From Bradyrhizobium manausense (lineage in GTDB: Bacteria; Pseudomonadota; Alphaproteobacteria; Rhizobiales; Xanthobacteraceae): 64,000 nt of DNA. Every line of letters starts with the position of its first letter. Within the stretch, counting starts at the first letter, position 1. This document shows, piece by piece, positions 1-7,603 of the stretch. The DNA lies in the NCBI RefSeq assembly GCF_018129685.1, contig NZ_JAFCLG010000002.1:1-64000 (forward strand). Direction: 5' to 3'. The translations under genes and the position numbers were made by a program. The notes beneath the pieces were generated by a model. That model worked only from the letters and a program-made list of their open reading frames with translations. It was not told the origin of the DNA and made no database searches.

Positions 1-36
1 TTCCGCATCGCTGAGCCAGTAGACCTGCTTTGCCAT
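1..36 (-). CDS. IS5-family transposase, N-terminal fragment (window edge)
   Basis: Twelve codons are visible before the window edge, reading MAKQVYWLSDAE from an ATG at 34-36 on the minus strand. A strong ribosome binding site (GGGAGG) lies just upstream of the start. This opening resembles the N-terminus of IS5-family transposases, whose first domain (DUF4096-like) begins with an L-[ST]-D-x-[EQ]-W-like motif. The rest of the gene lies outside the window, so neither the DDE catalytic residues nor integrity can be judged. Assignment rests on this short N-terminus plus the terminal-repeat-like sequence that follows. Confidence 0.6.
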   Translation of the reverse strand, partial: MAKQVYWLSDAE

Positions 37-109
37 TCAAGCCTCCCTTCCGTTGAGAAGCTTGAATCACAATCTAATTTCAGATGGAATCCCTATTGAG
101 TACAGACCC
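1..109 (-). mobile_element. Right end of an IS5-like insertion sequence
   Basis: The fragment holds the transposase start and about 73 bases of leader ending in GGGTCTGTACTCAATAGG when read outward-in on the minus strand. The likely outer tip is the CCC at 107-109, directly followed by TAA at 110-112, which fits the TNA target duplication of the IS1031-type branch of IS5. The opposite end is outside the window, so the inverted repeat and the duplication cannot be confirmed. Confidence 0.5.
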
Positions 110-339
110 TAAAGCAGCACCATCATCTCGATGGCCAGGATGCAAATCAGGACAGCGCAGCCGATCAGATAGCCCTGCCGAAAGCCGGAAAGCTCGCCCG
201 AGCCTTCCGGGTCAATATGCTTGAAGCACAAAGCGTCCTCCGGATCATGCGCAATCGAAATGCTTTGAGTATCAATCCGTCGTCCGACCCGGCCATTGAA
301 TTGCCGGACCGGAGCCGACAGGCGCCGAACAATGGCCAC
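109..339 (-). CDS. Small hypothetical membrane protein, C-terminus cut at the IS junction
   Basis: This 76-residue frame starts at a GTG (337-339). It has a charged N-terminal half and a C-terminal hydrophobic helix (about residues 56-76, YLIGCAVLICILAIEMMVLL), so it would be a single-span inner-membrane protein. The TAG stop is built from host TA plus the first G of the insertion sequence, so the native C-terminus may be longer or different. I do not recognise the family and no strong ribosome binding site is visible. The helix and codon pattern favour a real gene, but this is uncertain. Confidence 0.4.
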   Translation of the reverse strand: MAIVRRLSAPVRQFNGRVGRRIDTQSISIAHDPEDALCFKHIDPEGSGELSGFRQGYLIGCAVLICILAIEMMVLL

Positions 340-503
340 GAGCCTAACCGCAGCGCATCCCGAGCGAATGGAAAACTTTGCGCCGATCGATCGTCATCTC
401 CGGAGAGCGCCGGTTGACAGCAGGGCCGGCCCGTCTTTCTGGCGATGGCTTTTTCGGGCGGCCGGCCGCGAGGAACGGGCACGGTTCGGCGGAGTTGACG
501 ATC

Positions 504-749
504 ATGACACGCGTCAGCGCACTTGAAGGATCGTTCGAGATCGCCTGGAGCTTTCTGGAGAAGTCCGGCGAGCTGAGAGGGGCGACCGAGTCCGCGAACA
601 TCATCATGGACGCGATCGAGCAGCAGCTGCGCGCAGGCGAGCGCAGAACGCTCATGCTCGCCAACAGGGCGATTTCTTCCTATCGGGAGCAGGTTGCGAA
701 AGCCCCATTTGTCGATACTCGAGACCGGGACATCATATGGCTCTATTGA
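504..749 (+). CDS. Conserved-looking hypothetical protein, 81 aa
   Basis: The ATG at 504 is preferred over an in-frame upstream ATG at 378 because GGAG lies 10-13 bases upstream and the extra N-terminal 42 residues are low-quality Arg/Gly-rich sequence. The product is soluble and probably all-helical, rich in Ala, Glu and Arg, with the segment NIIMDAIEQQLRAGERR typical of small rhizobial proteins of unknown role. The stop overlaps the start of the DUF3606-like gene by 13 bases, which suggests translational coupling. No function can be assigned. Confidence 0.6.
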   Translation: MTRVSALEGSFEIAWSFLEKSGELRGATESANIIMDAIEQQLRAGERRTLMLANRAISSYREQVAKAPFVDTRDRDIIWLY

Positions 750-910
750 CCAGGCGCGCGCAACCGGATCGCAGCAAGATCAACATGGACAGGGATGAAG
801 AGGTCAAATCCTGGTCCCGCGAGTTCGGCATCACACGCGCGAAGCTGCAGGAGATCGTCGAAAAAGTGGGCAACTCCGCCGCCGCAGTCCGCAAGGAATT
901 GACGAGGTGA
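737..910 (+). CDS. DUF3606-like small protein, 57 aa
   Basis: The frame runs from ATG 737 to TGA 908-910 and encodes 57 residues. It carries the DUF3606 pattern: D-R-S-K-I-N near residue 11, then W-S-R-E-F-G-I around residues 26-32 and a C-terminal V-G-N-S-A-A-A-V-R-K-E-L. Members are short helical proteins, common and often multicopy in rhizobia, of unknown function. The start lies inside the 3' end of the preceding gene, so the two are probably cotranscribed and coupled. Confidence 0.75.
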   Translation: MALLTRRAQPDRSKINMDRDEEVKSWSREFGITRAKLQEIVEKVGNSAAAVRKELTR

Positions 911-990
911 GGCCAGACAGGAGTACCCTCGTCGGGCTGCTTCTCGTCGACGTTGCGCTCGCGATTGGCCTAGTCTGAGAGACAGGCGAG

Positions 991-1215
991 CTACAGCATC
1001 GTCAGCACGATTATGCCGTCTTCGAGCTCGCCCGAGGCAAGCCGCGCCCGCGCGATCTGCTCGAACTGGGTCCGGTATCGATGGAGATAGCTGAAAGCCT
1101 GCTTGTCGGTCTGGAACGTCGTCGTCAGTCTGCAAAGCTGGCGCGCCGCGCCTAGCGCAAGCGTGAATGTAATCGTTCCTTTGCCGTCCGACTTTGCTCT
1201 GGGCACGATCAACAC
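991..1215 (-). CDS. Hypothetical protein, 74 aa
   Basis: The frame begins at GTG (1213-1215) and encodes 74 residues with no membrane span or signal peptide. It opens MLIVPRAKSDGKGT and ends with an acidic patch followed by hydrophobic residues (EDGIIVLTML). The layout, two strand-like segments then a helix with YLHRYRTQFEQIARARL, looks like a small folded domain. The family is not recognised. It lies convergent to the DUF3606-like gene and downstream of another small minus-strand gene, with which it may share a transcript. Confidence 0.55.
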   Translation of the reverse strand: MLIVPRAKSDGKGTITFTLALGAARQLCRLTTTFQTDKQAFSYLHRYRTQFEQIARARLASGELEDGIIVLTML

Positions 1216-1274
1216 TCTCTTGCTTGAGACCAGGCTTCTGCTTAAGACTAGGCTTCGGCGTTCGTCGCACCGGG

Positions 1275-1511
1275 CTATCGCCCCGACTTCCTCGTCCGCT
1301 TCTTTGGCGCCGGCTCGGTCGCCGCGCGAGCCGCGTCCGCAGCTTCCCTGGCTTCGCGCAACTGGCGCAGTCGCGCCATGTTCTTGCGGACCTCGATGGC
1401 CTGTCGTTCGACATCCGCAATCGCACGCACACCTTCTTCGGCTGCCAGGCGCTGACGACCGGCGCGCGCGATTGCCTCAGGTGACGGTACCGCCGACTTT
1501 CGGGTGCTCAT
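1275..1511 (-). CDS. Small basic helical protein, 78 aa
   Basis: It starts at ATG 1509-1511 with a good GGTGAAGG ribosome binding site. The sequence is Ala/Arg/Glu-rich and predicted almost entirely helical from about residue 10 to 65, ending in the basic tail KKRTRKSGR, which could bind nucleic acid. No domain is recognised. It lies 96 bases downstream of cspA on the same strand and could be cotranscribed with it. Low complexity makes similarity calls risky, but the ribosome binding site and codon use support a gene. Confidence 0.55.
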   Translation of the reverse strand: MSTRKSAVPSPEAIARAGRQRLAAEEGVRAIADVERQAIEVRKNMARLRQLREAREAADAARAATEPAPKKRTRKSGR

Positions 1512-1607
1512 CCTTCACCTCGTTTGGCAACAGGCAAAACCCGCTCAATCCTGGGATCGAGCGGGCAACAGGCCGTTTCAGTACATCCGTGAAACGGCGC
1601 GACGAGA

Positions 1608-1817
1608 TCAAGCCAGCGAGAGGTTTTCTGCGCTGACCTTACCGCGCATCTTGTCGGTCTTGAGCTCGTAATTGACCTTCTGGCCTTCGGCGAGACCGCC
1701 GAGACCAGCGCGTTCGACCGCGCTGATGTGAACAAACACGTCGCTGCTGCCATCGTCCGGCTGGATGAATCCGAAGCCCTTCTGGCCATTGAACCACTTC
1801 ACGGTACCTGTCGTCAT
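1608..1817 (-). CDS. cspA: Cold-shock protein, CspA family
   Basis: This 69-residue OB-fold protein has both nucleic-acid-binding motifs: RNP1 as KGFGFI (about residues 14-19) and RNP2 as VFVHI (about 28-32). It opens with the canonical TGTVKWFN. CspA proteins bind single-stranded RNA and DNA and act as RNA chaperones in the cytoplasm. The ATG at 1815-1817 is chosen because it matches the family length and follows an AGAAGAGA ribosome binding site; an upstream in-frame ATG would add 13 residues not seen in the family. Several paralogues are normal in rhizobia, so whether this one is cold-induced cannot be read from sequence. Confidence 0.95.
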   Translation of the reverse strand: MTTGTVKWFNGQKGFGFIQPDDGSSDVFVHISAVERAGLGGLAEGQKVNYELKTDKMRGKVSAENLSLA

Positions 1818-2257
1818 TCTCTTCTCCAAAGCGCACACGCGCGTTCCGCGCGACAATCACGCGGCAGTTTCAACTTCGTCGATGTCTTTGGAAAAGGAGC
1901 CCGCGGGCACGATCAACAAGGCACAGCGGCTAATCGAATGCGGGGAATATACACATTGTTCGCCGTTTTACAAGGAAAGGCGCCAGTTTGTTTTCGGGCC
2001 GGCGATCCCGGGTGCCGGCGGGGGCAGCTCGAGACCTGATTTGCCGGGTCGGGGCAATGCCCTTATCGATTGACTTGGCCGCACGGGGGTGGTCACCTCG
2101 CCGCCACTGAGCCGCGCATCGCCGTGACGGGCAAACCTGCTCGTTCGAACCGACGAAGATATCCGCGGTTGCTCCCATTCTCCCATTCGCAACGAGTTCC
2201 CTGCGCAACCGGCTGCGTGCAGGGTTGTCCCCTTTCGCAGCCCAGCAAGGAGTTTCG
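1818..2257. other. Intergenic region between divergent cspA and rpsU
   Basis: These 440 bases hold the promoters and 5' leaders of two divergent RNA-related genes. Long leaders are usual for cold-shock genes. I see no convincing coding frame. A TTGAC-like hexamer occurs near 2071, but no clear -10 element can be fixed by eye. Confidence 0.5.
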
Positions 2258-2530
2258 ATGCAGGTAATGGTCCGCGACAACAATGTCGATCAGGCCCTTC
2301 GTGTCCTGAAGAAGAAGATGCAGCGCGAAGGCGTGTTTCGCGAAATGAAGCAGCGTCGCGCCTACGAGAAGCCTTCGGAGCGAAAGACGCGCGAGAAATC
2401 CGAGGCGATCCGCCGCGCCCGCAAGCTTGCGCGCAAGCAGGCGATCAGGGAAGGCTTGCTGCCCGCGCCGCCGAAGAAGAAGCTCCCCGAACGCAAGGCG
2501 CCTCTGCCGCAGCTCTCCAGGCCGGCGTAG
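2258..2530 (+). CDS. rpsU: 30S ribosomal protein bS21
   Basis: The product is 90 residues. The first 55 match bS21: [20 protein letters not shown], then a basic helix with E-K-P-S-E-R-K. bS21 binds the small-subunit platform near the anti-Shine-Dalgarno sequence and takes part in initiation. Alphaproteobacterial forms often carry a longer Lys/Pro/Arg tail, as here (about residues 70-90, [12 protein letters not shown]). The start at 2258 follows AAGGAG at 2248-2253 and gives the conserved N-terminus; an upstream in-frame start would add 11 unrelated residues. Many alphaproteobacteria carry more than one rpsU. Confidence 0.95.
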   Translation: MQVMVRDNNVDQALRVLKKKMQREGVFREMKQRRAYEKPSERKTREKSEAIRRARKLARKQAIREGLLPAPPKKKLPERKAPLPQLSRPA

Positions 2531-2690
2531 CGGCACGGCTTGGTCGCTCGGAAACAACGAAGCGACCGAGCGTCACATTCCGCCGATCACGCTTGCGGTG
2601 GCCGACACCCGCTGTGCTCTGGTAAGCTGACGTCCTGTGCACTCCCCCAAACGGGGTTCCTGTAACCGCAAGGGCCGGGAAGGACAGTCG

Positions 2691-3431
2691 ATGAAGTTCA
2701 AAGCCGTCGTCTTCGATGCCTATGGGACACTCTACGACGTCCAGTCGGTCGCTGAAATCACCGAGGATGCGTTTCCGGGCTATGGCGAGATCATCACGCA
2801 GGTCTGGCGGATCAAGCAACTCGAATACACCTGGTTGCGCTCGCTGATGCGGCGCTACCAGGATTTTGCGATCGTGACGCGCGACTCGCTGGCCTATACG
2901 TTGCGCGTGCTCGGGCTGGCCTATGAGAACGAGGCGTTCGAGCGCGTCATCGCGAAGTACCTGGATCTCGATCTTTATCCCGACGCGACCACGGCGCTCG
3001 CGGCCTTGCGGCCGCAAAAGCTTGCCATCCTCTCCAATGGCAGCCCGGACATGCTGAATGCGCTGGCGCGCAGCTCCGGTCTCGACCGCCTGCTCGATGC
3101 CACCATCAGCGTCGATGCCAGGAAGATCTTCAAGCCGAGCCCGGAGGCCTATGCGCTGATCGGCGAGGTGCTCGGCACCGCGCCCGAGGACGTCCTGTTC
3201 GTCTCCTCCAATCCCTGGGACGTCGCCGGCGCCAAATCGTTCGGGCTGAACGTCGCCTGGATCGAACGGGTCACGCCGGAGGCCATGGCGCTGGCTTGCG
3301 TCGAGACCGAACTCGTGGCACCGCTGACCATGTTCAAGGCGATCCGCACCCAGATGGACGAGCTCGGCTTTGCGCCGGATCATCGCGTTCGCTCGCTCGC
3401 GGAGCTGCCTGAGATCATTGCCCGCCCGTAA
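2691..3431 (+). CDS. (S)-2-haloacid dehalogenase, HAD type II
   Basis: This 246-residue enzyme of the L-2-haloacid dehalogenase branch hydrolyses short (S)-2-haloacids to (R)-2-hydroxyacids through an aspartyl ester. Visible catalytic positions are nucleophile Asp9 (in FDAYGTLYD), Arg40, Ser115-Asn116 (LSNGSP), Lys148 (KIFKPS) and Asp177 (SSNPWD). All match the family pattern, so activity is plausible. The start at 2691 follows GGGAAGGA; an earlier in-frame ATG would add 18 residues lacking the fold. It is 16 bases upstream of the YbaK-family gene and probably cotranscribed. The true substrate may be another small acid. Confidence 0.88.
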   Translation: MKFKAVVFDAYGTLYDVQSVAEITEDAFPGYGEIITQVWRIKQLEYTWLRSLMRRYQDFAIVTRDSLAYTLRVLGLAYENEAFERVIAKYLDLDLYPDATTALAALRPQKLAILSNGSPDMLNALARSSGLDRLLDATISVDARKIFKPSPEAYALIGEVLGTAPEDVLFVSSNPWDVAGAKSFGLNVAWIERVTPEAMALACVETELVAPLTMFKAIRTQMDELGFAPDHRVRSLAELPEIIARP

Positions 3432-3447
3432 GTCCGGAACGATTGGA

Positions 3448-3915
3448 ATGAGCCTGGAATCCGTTCGCGCCTACTTCGCCGAAAAAGCCCCCGACATTTC
3501 AGTCATGGAATCGCCGATCAGCTCCGCCACGGTGGCGCTGGCTGCCGAGGCCTATGGCGTCGAACCCGGCATGATCGCCAAGACGCTGTCGCTGCGTGTC
3601 GGCGAGCGCGTGATCCTGATCGTCGCAGCCGGCACCTCGCGCATGGACAACAAGAAGGTGAAGGCGCAGTTCGGCGGCAAGCCGAAGATGCTGGGGCTGG
3701 AAGAGGTCGCGGAGATCACCGGCCACGAGGTCGGCGGCGTCTGCCCGTTCGGGCTGAAGTCGCCATTGCCGGTTTATTGCGACGTCTCGCTGAAGGCATT
3801 CGACGTGGTAGTGCCGGCTGCGGGCTCGACCCACAGCGCCGTGCGCATCACGCCCGAGCGGTTGGCCGAGCTCACCGCGGCCGAGTGGGTCGATGTCTGC
3901 GAACACCGGCCGTAA
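3448..3915 (+). CDS. YbaK/EbsC-family aminoacyl-tRNA deacylase
   Basis: The 155-residue protein has the YbaK/prolyl-tRNA editing fold. Family members hydrolyse mischarged aminoacyl-tRNA in trans, for example Cys-tRNA(Pro) or Ala-tRNA(Pro). Conserved features are the NKKVKAQFG segment with the catalytic-type lysine, the GHEVGGVCPFGL loop and the late GSTHSAVRI strand. The ATG at 3448 is placed 16 bases after the haloacid dehalogenase stop with GGAACGATTGGA upstream; an in-frame ATG inside the previous gene is less likely. The specificity (YbaK, ProX or YeaK type) cannot be resolved by eye. Confidence 0.85.
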   Translation: MSLESVRAYFAEKAPDISVMESPISSATVALAAEAYGVEPGMIAKTLSLRVGERVILIVAAGTSRMDNKKVKAQFGGKPKMLGLEEVAEITGHEVGGVCPFGLKSPLPVYCDVSLKAFDVVVPAAGSTHSAVRITPERLAELTAAEWVDVCEHRP

Positions 3916-4463
3916 GGCGGCAAGGCCGGCTTAGAGGGCGGCCATTGAGGGGCGGGCGCAAATTGTGCGCGTCTGACATCCGCTCCAAGTGCGACAGCCG
4001 GTCTCCCGCCAGATCGGGAGCTTGGCGAAGCCCCGGCTGCCGCGCGCTCCCGGCAGCGATTTCGACCCGGTCGCTGACCGCCCCGACTCCGCAAAATTTT
4101 CCGGCCGGATGTCGATTGCCGTCCCGGCACCGCGTCTCCATTGCAAGCGAACCATGGCGGCTCGCTGATGCAGGGCAGAGGCGGACCATGAGCGGGCGTC
4201 GCAGTGGCAGGGCTGTCATTCAACTGTTGTATTTCGTCGCGCGGGCATGGCTCGCCTTGACCACGCCGTGCGGCGCCCAGACCGAGGGCGCTCACCTGCA
4301 AGGCGGCGTCGCCGTCGAGCGCCAGCTGGTCGCAACCCGGACCGGTGTCTCGGCCTCGCAAAAATTCTTTCAGCCGATGTCGATCCGTCCAGACACGGCG
4401 CGTCTCCGTGATGGTGTCGCCAGATGCGGCACGCTGATGTAACTTCAACATGAGGAGCAAAAC
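3916..4463. other. Gene-poor spacer, 548 bases
   Basis: Several long frames cross this stretch on both strands, but none has a convincing ribosome binding site and start together with protein-like composition. The residues are Arg/Gly/Pro-rich in every frame, as expected from GC-rich noncoding DNA. It should contain the promoter of the DGPF-ECF pair, whose GAGGAG ribosome binding site sits at its right edge. It may be decayed coding sequence or a dispersed repeat. Confidence 0.4.
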
Positions 4464-4808
4464 ATGAAATATGCGCTGCTGATCTATGAAGACGAGGCCC
4501 TCTACGGTCCCGACAAATCCGGCCCGAAGATCGCCGAGATCGTGGGCAAGCACATGACCTTTACGCAAGAGCTCGGTGCCAGGCGCATCGGTGGCAGCGG
4601 CCTGAGAGCGACCTCGGCGGCGACCACCATACGAACCGTGGCCGGCAAAAAGACCGTACATGACGGCCCCTTCGCCGAAGCCAAGGAACAGCTCGGTGGC
4701 TTCTATCTGATCGAGGCGGCCGACCTCGACGAGGCCATCGCGATCGCCAAGCGCGTTCCCGTGCTGCAGGACGGGTCGATCGAGATTCGCCCGCTGCTTG
4801 AGCCGTGA
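4464..4808 (+). CDS. YCII/DGPF-domain protein
   Basis: This 114-residue protein of the YCII-related superfamily has the signature D-G-P-F (about residues 72-75, in KTVHDGPFAEAKEQLGGF) and opens MKYALLIYEDE. DGPF proteins are small ferredoxin-like-fold proteins nearly always encoded beside ECF42 sigma factors, and their biochemical role is unsettled. The gene has GAGGAG upstream of ATG 4464. Its TGA overlaps the GTG start of the sigma factor (GTGA), so the two are translationally coupled and likely act together. Confidence 0.9.
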   Translation: MKYALLIYEDEALYGPDKSGPKIAEIVGKHMTFTQELGARRIGGSGLRATSAATTIRTVAGKKTVHDGPFAEAKEQLGGFYLIEAADLDEAIAIAKRVPVLQDGSIEIRPLLEP

Positions 4809-6043
4809 ACGGCTCCGCCATCGAGCGCGTTTTCCGGGCCGCGGGCGGGCGTATCATTGCCGCGCTCGCGGGCCGGTTTCGCGATCTGTCGCTTGCCGAG
4901 GACGCGTTTTCGGAAAGCTGCGTGCGGGCGCTCACGGCCTGGCGGGAGCGCGGCATGCCGGACGACCCGGCGGCGTGGCTCTATCAAGTCGCCGGCCGGG
5001 TCGCTCTCGACATGCTGCGCCGACAGCGCACGCGACGGCAACTCGCTCCGGAGCAGCCGCCCGCCGAGGCCGATGCGGAGGACGTCATGACCGCCGATAG
5101 CTACGTGATTCCCGACGACCGTCTGCGGCTGATCTTCATCTGCTGTCATCCGGCCGTGGCGCCGGACTCGCGCGCGGCGCTGACGCTGCGTCTGGTCTGC
5201 GGCCTGACCGTGACCGAGATTGCGCGCGCCTTTCTGGTCGAGGACACCGCACTCGCACAACGGCTGGTTCGCGCGAAGCGCAAGATCGCAGATGCCGCAA
5301 TTCCGTTCGAGCTGCCGTCGCCCGAAGACTGGCCCGAGCGGATCGAGGCGATCCTTTCCACCATCGAGGTCGCCTATGCCAAGGCCCATGAGGACGCGGC
5401 GGGCCTGAGCCCACACGCCGGCTTTGCCGCCGAGATGCTGCACCTGGCGTCCATGCTGGCCGAGCTGGTGCCCGATGCCGGCGAAGTGCACGCGCTCGCG
5501 GCGCTGCTTCATTACGCAGAGGCCCGCCGGCCGGCACGCGTGGACGCCGCTGGCGTGATGGTCCCACTCTCCGCGCAGGATCCCGCGCTATGGCGCCGCG
5601 ATCTGATCCGGCGCGCAGATTCCCTCCTGGCAGCGGCCGTCCGTCTGGCGCCGGACGCTGTCCGCACGCTTCAGGCGCGGCTCCAGGCCTGCTGGTGCGC
5701 GCGCTCCAGTCTGTCTGACCCCGCCCCCTGGCGCCGCATCCGCGACATCTACGACGAATTGTTGCTGGTTCGTGACGACCCGATCGTCAGGCTCAATCGA
5801 GCCGTGGCCGTGGCGGAGCTGGAAGGTGCCGAGGCGGCGCTGGCCGAGCTCGAAGGGCTGGATGGCGAGCGGCTCGCGCAGTTTGGCCCCTATCACGCCG
5901 TCCGGGCCGACCTGCTCACGCGCACCGGGCGAATAGAGGAGGCGCGCCTGGCGTATGCCGTCCTCCTCGCGCTCGATCCTCCACCTGCAGAACGGCAATG
6001 GCTCTCCGGCCGGCTTGGGGAGCTGACCTCGAGGTTGCATTGA
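4805..6043 (+). CDS. ECF42-group RNA polymerase sigma factor with C-terminal extension
   Basis: The 412-residue protein has an ECF sigma core in its first 170 residues: region 2 with LAEDAFSESCVRAL and AWLYQVAGRVALDMLRR, and region 4 with LTLRLVCGLTVTEIARAFL. It then has a long helical C-terminal domain (about residues 180-410) typical of ECF42 and thought to replace an anti-sigma factor as the control element. No anti-sigma gene is adjacent. The GTG at 4805 overlaps the preceding stop by four bases. Targets in ECF42 systems usually include the DGPF gene itself, so autoregulation is likely but inferred. Confidence 0.9.
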   Translation: MNGSAIERVFRAAGGRIIAALAGRFRDLSLAEDAFSESCVRALTAWRERGMPDDPAAWLYQVAGRVALDMLRRQRTRRQLAPEQPPAEADAEDVMTADSYVIPDDRLRLIFICCHPAVAPDSRAALTLRLVCGLTVTEIARAFLVEDTALAQRLVRAKRKIADAAIPFELPSPEDWPERIEAILSTIEVAYAKAHEDAAGLSPHAGFAAEMLHLASMLAELVPDAGEVHALAALLHYAEARRPARVDAAGVMVPLSAQDPALWRRDLIRRADSLLAAAVRLAPDAVRTLQARLQACWCARSSLSDPAPWRRIRDIYDELLLVRDDPIVRLNRAVAVAELEGAEAALAELEGLDGERLAQFGPYHAVRADLLTRTGRIEEARLAYAVLLALDPPPAERQWLSGRLGELTSRLH

Positions 6044-6221
6044 CGCCAGCCCGGCTGTTCGGCCCGGCCACGATGGCACCCCGCTGTCGCCAGGACACTG
6101 CCCGCTCTCGTCAAACCGATGGGCTGCTGCAATCCGTCGCGCGGCTATGACGGTTTTGAGGCAGGTGCCCGCCGCGGCAGCGAAAATGATCCTGATGCAT
6201 TTGCCGGTCAGGAAGGCTAGC

Positions 6222-7076
6222 ATGGCGATCATGACCGAAGACAAGGTGAAACGACGACTGACCACCGTGCTGTGCGCCGACGTGCACGGCTATTCTCGCC
6301 TCATGGAAGCCGACGAGACGGGAACGCTGGAGACGCTGCGCCGCTCCCGCGCCGCCATGGCGCGTTTGGTCGAGCGTCACGACGGCCGCATCGTCAATAC
6401 CTGGGGCGATGCCGTGATCGCCGAATTCGCCAGCGTCGTCGAGGCCGTGCAATGCGCGATCGAAATCCAGCAGGAAGTTTCCAATCAGGAGTCGGACCCG
6501 CCCCAGGCGAACCCGACGATGAGCCCGATGCGATTTCGCATCGGCATCAACCTCGGCGACGTCATGGTGGACGGCACCAATATCTATGGTGACGGCGTCA
6601 ATATCGCATCCCGCCTGCAAGAGCTTGCCGACCCCGGCGGCGTCGTGATCTCGAGCTCGGTCTACGATCAGGTGCACAACAAATTGTCGGTTGGCTTCGA
6701 CTGTCTCGGCCAGCGCCCCATGAAGAACATCGCTCCCCTGACCAGCTATCGGTTGACCTTGGGTGGCCAAACCACGGGACGAGGGAGCGCCCCGAGCGAA
6801 GGGGGCCCACCCCTCCGGGAGCCAGTTCGTGCCACGTGGAGTGGCGACAGGCATGAGCCGTCCGCTCCGACGAATGTGGTCTCGGAGTGGCTGGGGAAGC
6901 TACCCCGCCCGGTCGCGGCGGCCGTCACGGTCTCGGCCTTTTTGATTGTGATCAATCTGCTCACGGGCGCGCACAAGATCTGGTTCCACTGGCCAGTCGC
7001 GGTCATTCTGTTCGGCGCCATCTTGCGGACGGTGCTTGGACATCGACCCGAGTCGGACAGCAGGGGCGAACGCTGA
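6222..7076 (+). CDS. Class III adenylate/guanylate cyclase with C-terminal membrane domain
   Basis: The 284-residue protein has an N-terminal class III catalytic domain (residues 12-190). Metal-binding aspartates are Asp20 (LCADVHGYS) and Asp63 (NTWGDAV), and the GDGVNIASRLQ helix carries the transition-state Asn127 and Arg131. A Gly/Pro/Ser-rich linker follows. The last 70 residues contain two hydrophobic spans (about 218-240 and 244-262), so the enzyme is membrane-bound with its catalytic domain first. ATG 6222 follows GGAAGG; upstream in-frame starts lack one. Homologues in rhizobia often have TPR domains instead of this short two-span tail. Whether it makes cAMP or cGMP cannot be read from sequence. 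Confidence 0.85.
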   Translation: MAIMTEDKVKRRLTTVLCADVHGYSRLMEADETGTLETLRRSRAAMARLVERHDGRIVNTWGDAVIAEFASVVEAVQCAIEIQQEVSNQESDPPQANPTMSPMRFRIGINLGDVMVDGTNIYGDGVNIASRLQELADPGGVVISSSVYDQVHNKLSVGFDCLGQRPMKNIAPLTSYRLTLGGQTTGRGSAPSEGGPPLREPVRATWSGDRHEPSAPTNVVSEWLGKLPRPVAAAVTVSAFLIVINLLTGAHKIWFHWPVAVILFGAILRTVLGHRPESDSRGER

Positions 7077-7144
7077 AAGGGCGGCACGACCGCCATGTCA
7101 CGCCCATCGCCGCGCGCTTTTCCCGATCGTGTTCTCCTCAGCGC

Positions 7145-7498
7145 CTAATCATCGTCGTCGTCATAGGGCCGCGGCTGCGCCTGTGGCGGTGGAAGCGGCG
7201 CATTGTTGTAGCGTGGCGGCGCAACGCGGTTTCGCGGGACCGGCTGCGGAGGCGGAGCCTGGTTGTTCGACTGAAACACCGCGCGACATGCGCTCGATAA
7301 TTGCAGAGTGTTCTGCTGCAGGCAGGCCACGATGCGGTTCTCGTCGGGAATCTGACTGCTGCACAGTCGCCACACATCCGGCGTGCAGGCCATCTGCTGT
7401 TCCAGTGTGCCGCGATGCTCCTGCGCGAACGCCGCGCCCGGCGCGACGATGCCGGCGATCGAAAGTGCAACACTGAGCGCGATCTGCCCTGTCCGCAT
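7145..7498 (-). CDS. Exported Cys-rich-repeat protein with Pro-rich, Asp-tailed C-terminus
   Basis: The 117-residue product has a clear Sec signal peptide (residues 1-25, ending PGAAFAQ). A four-cysteine module follows: C-T-P-D-V-W-R-L-C ... V-A-C-L-Q-Q-N ... S-A-C-R. This resembles the cysteine-rich repeat found in small bradyrhizobial periplasmic proteins. The tail is Pro/Asn/Arg-rich and ends in five aspartates. ATG 7496-7498 follows AAGGACAG; an upstream start would spoil the signal peptide. Function is unknown. The acidic tail might bind cations or be disordered. Confidence 0.75.
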   Translation of the reverse strand: MRTGQIALSVALSIAGIVAPGAAFAQEHRGTLEQQMACTPDVWRLCSSQIPDENRIVACLQQNTLQLSSACRAVFQSNNQAPPPQPVPRNRVAPPRYNNAPLPPPQAQPRPYDDDDD

Positions 7499-7603
7499 AT
7501 GTCTGTCCTTCTCAATCCCGCCAATTGTCCTCAATCAATGAGGCACGAGAAGGTTTCTTGACGGACAACAAGATGTGAAGGCGCGCACGAACTTAGCGGG
7601 AAC

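Noticed and set aside
2542..2567. Hairpin GGTCGCT/AGCGACC after rpsU as a terminator
   Set aside because: The stem is short with a 12-base loop and no T-run; too weak to call.
3777..4442. Long plus-strand frame of 221 codons crossing the YbaK end and the following spacer
   Set aside because: Its first part is an alternative frame of the YbaK gene and its remainder has no protein-like pattern.
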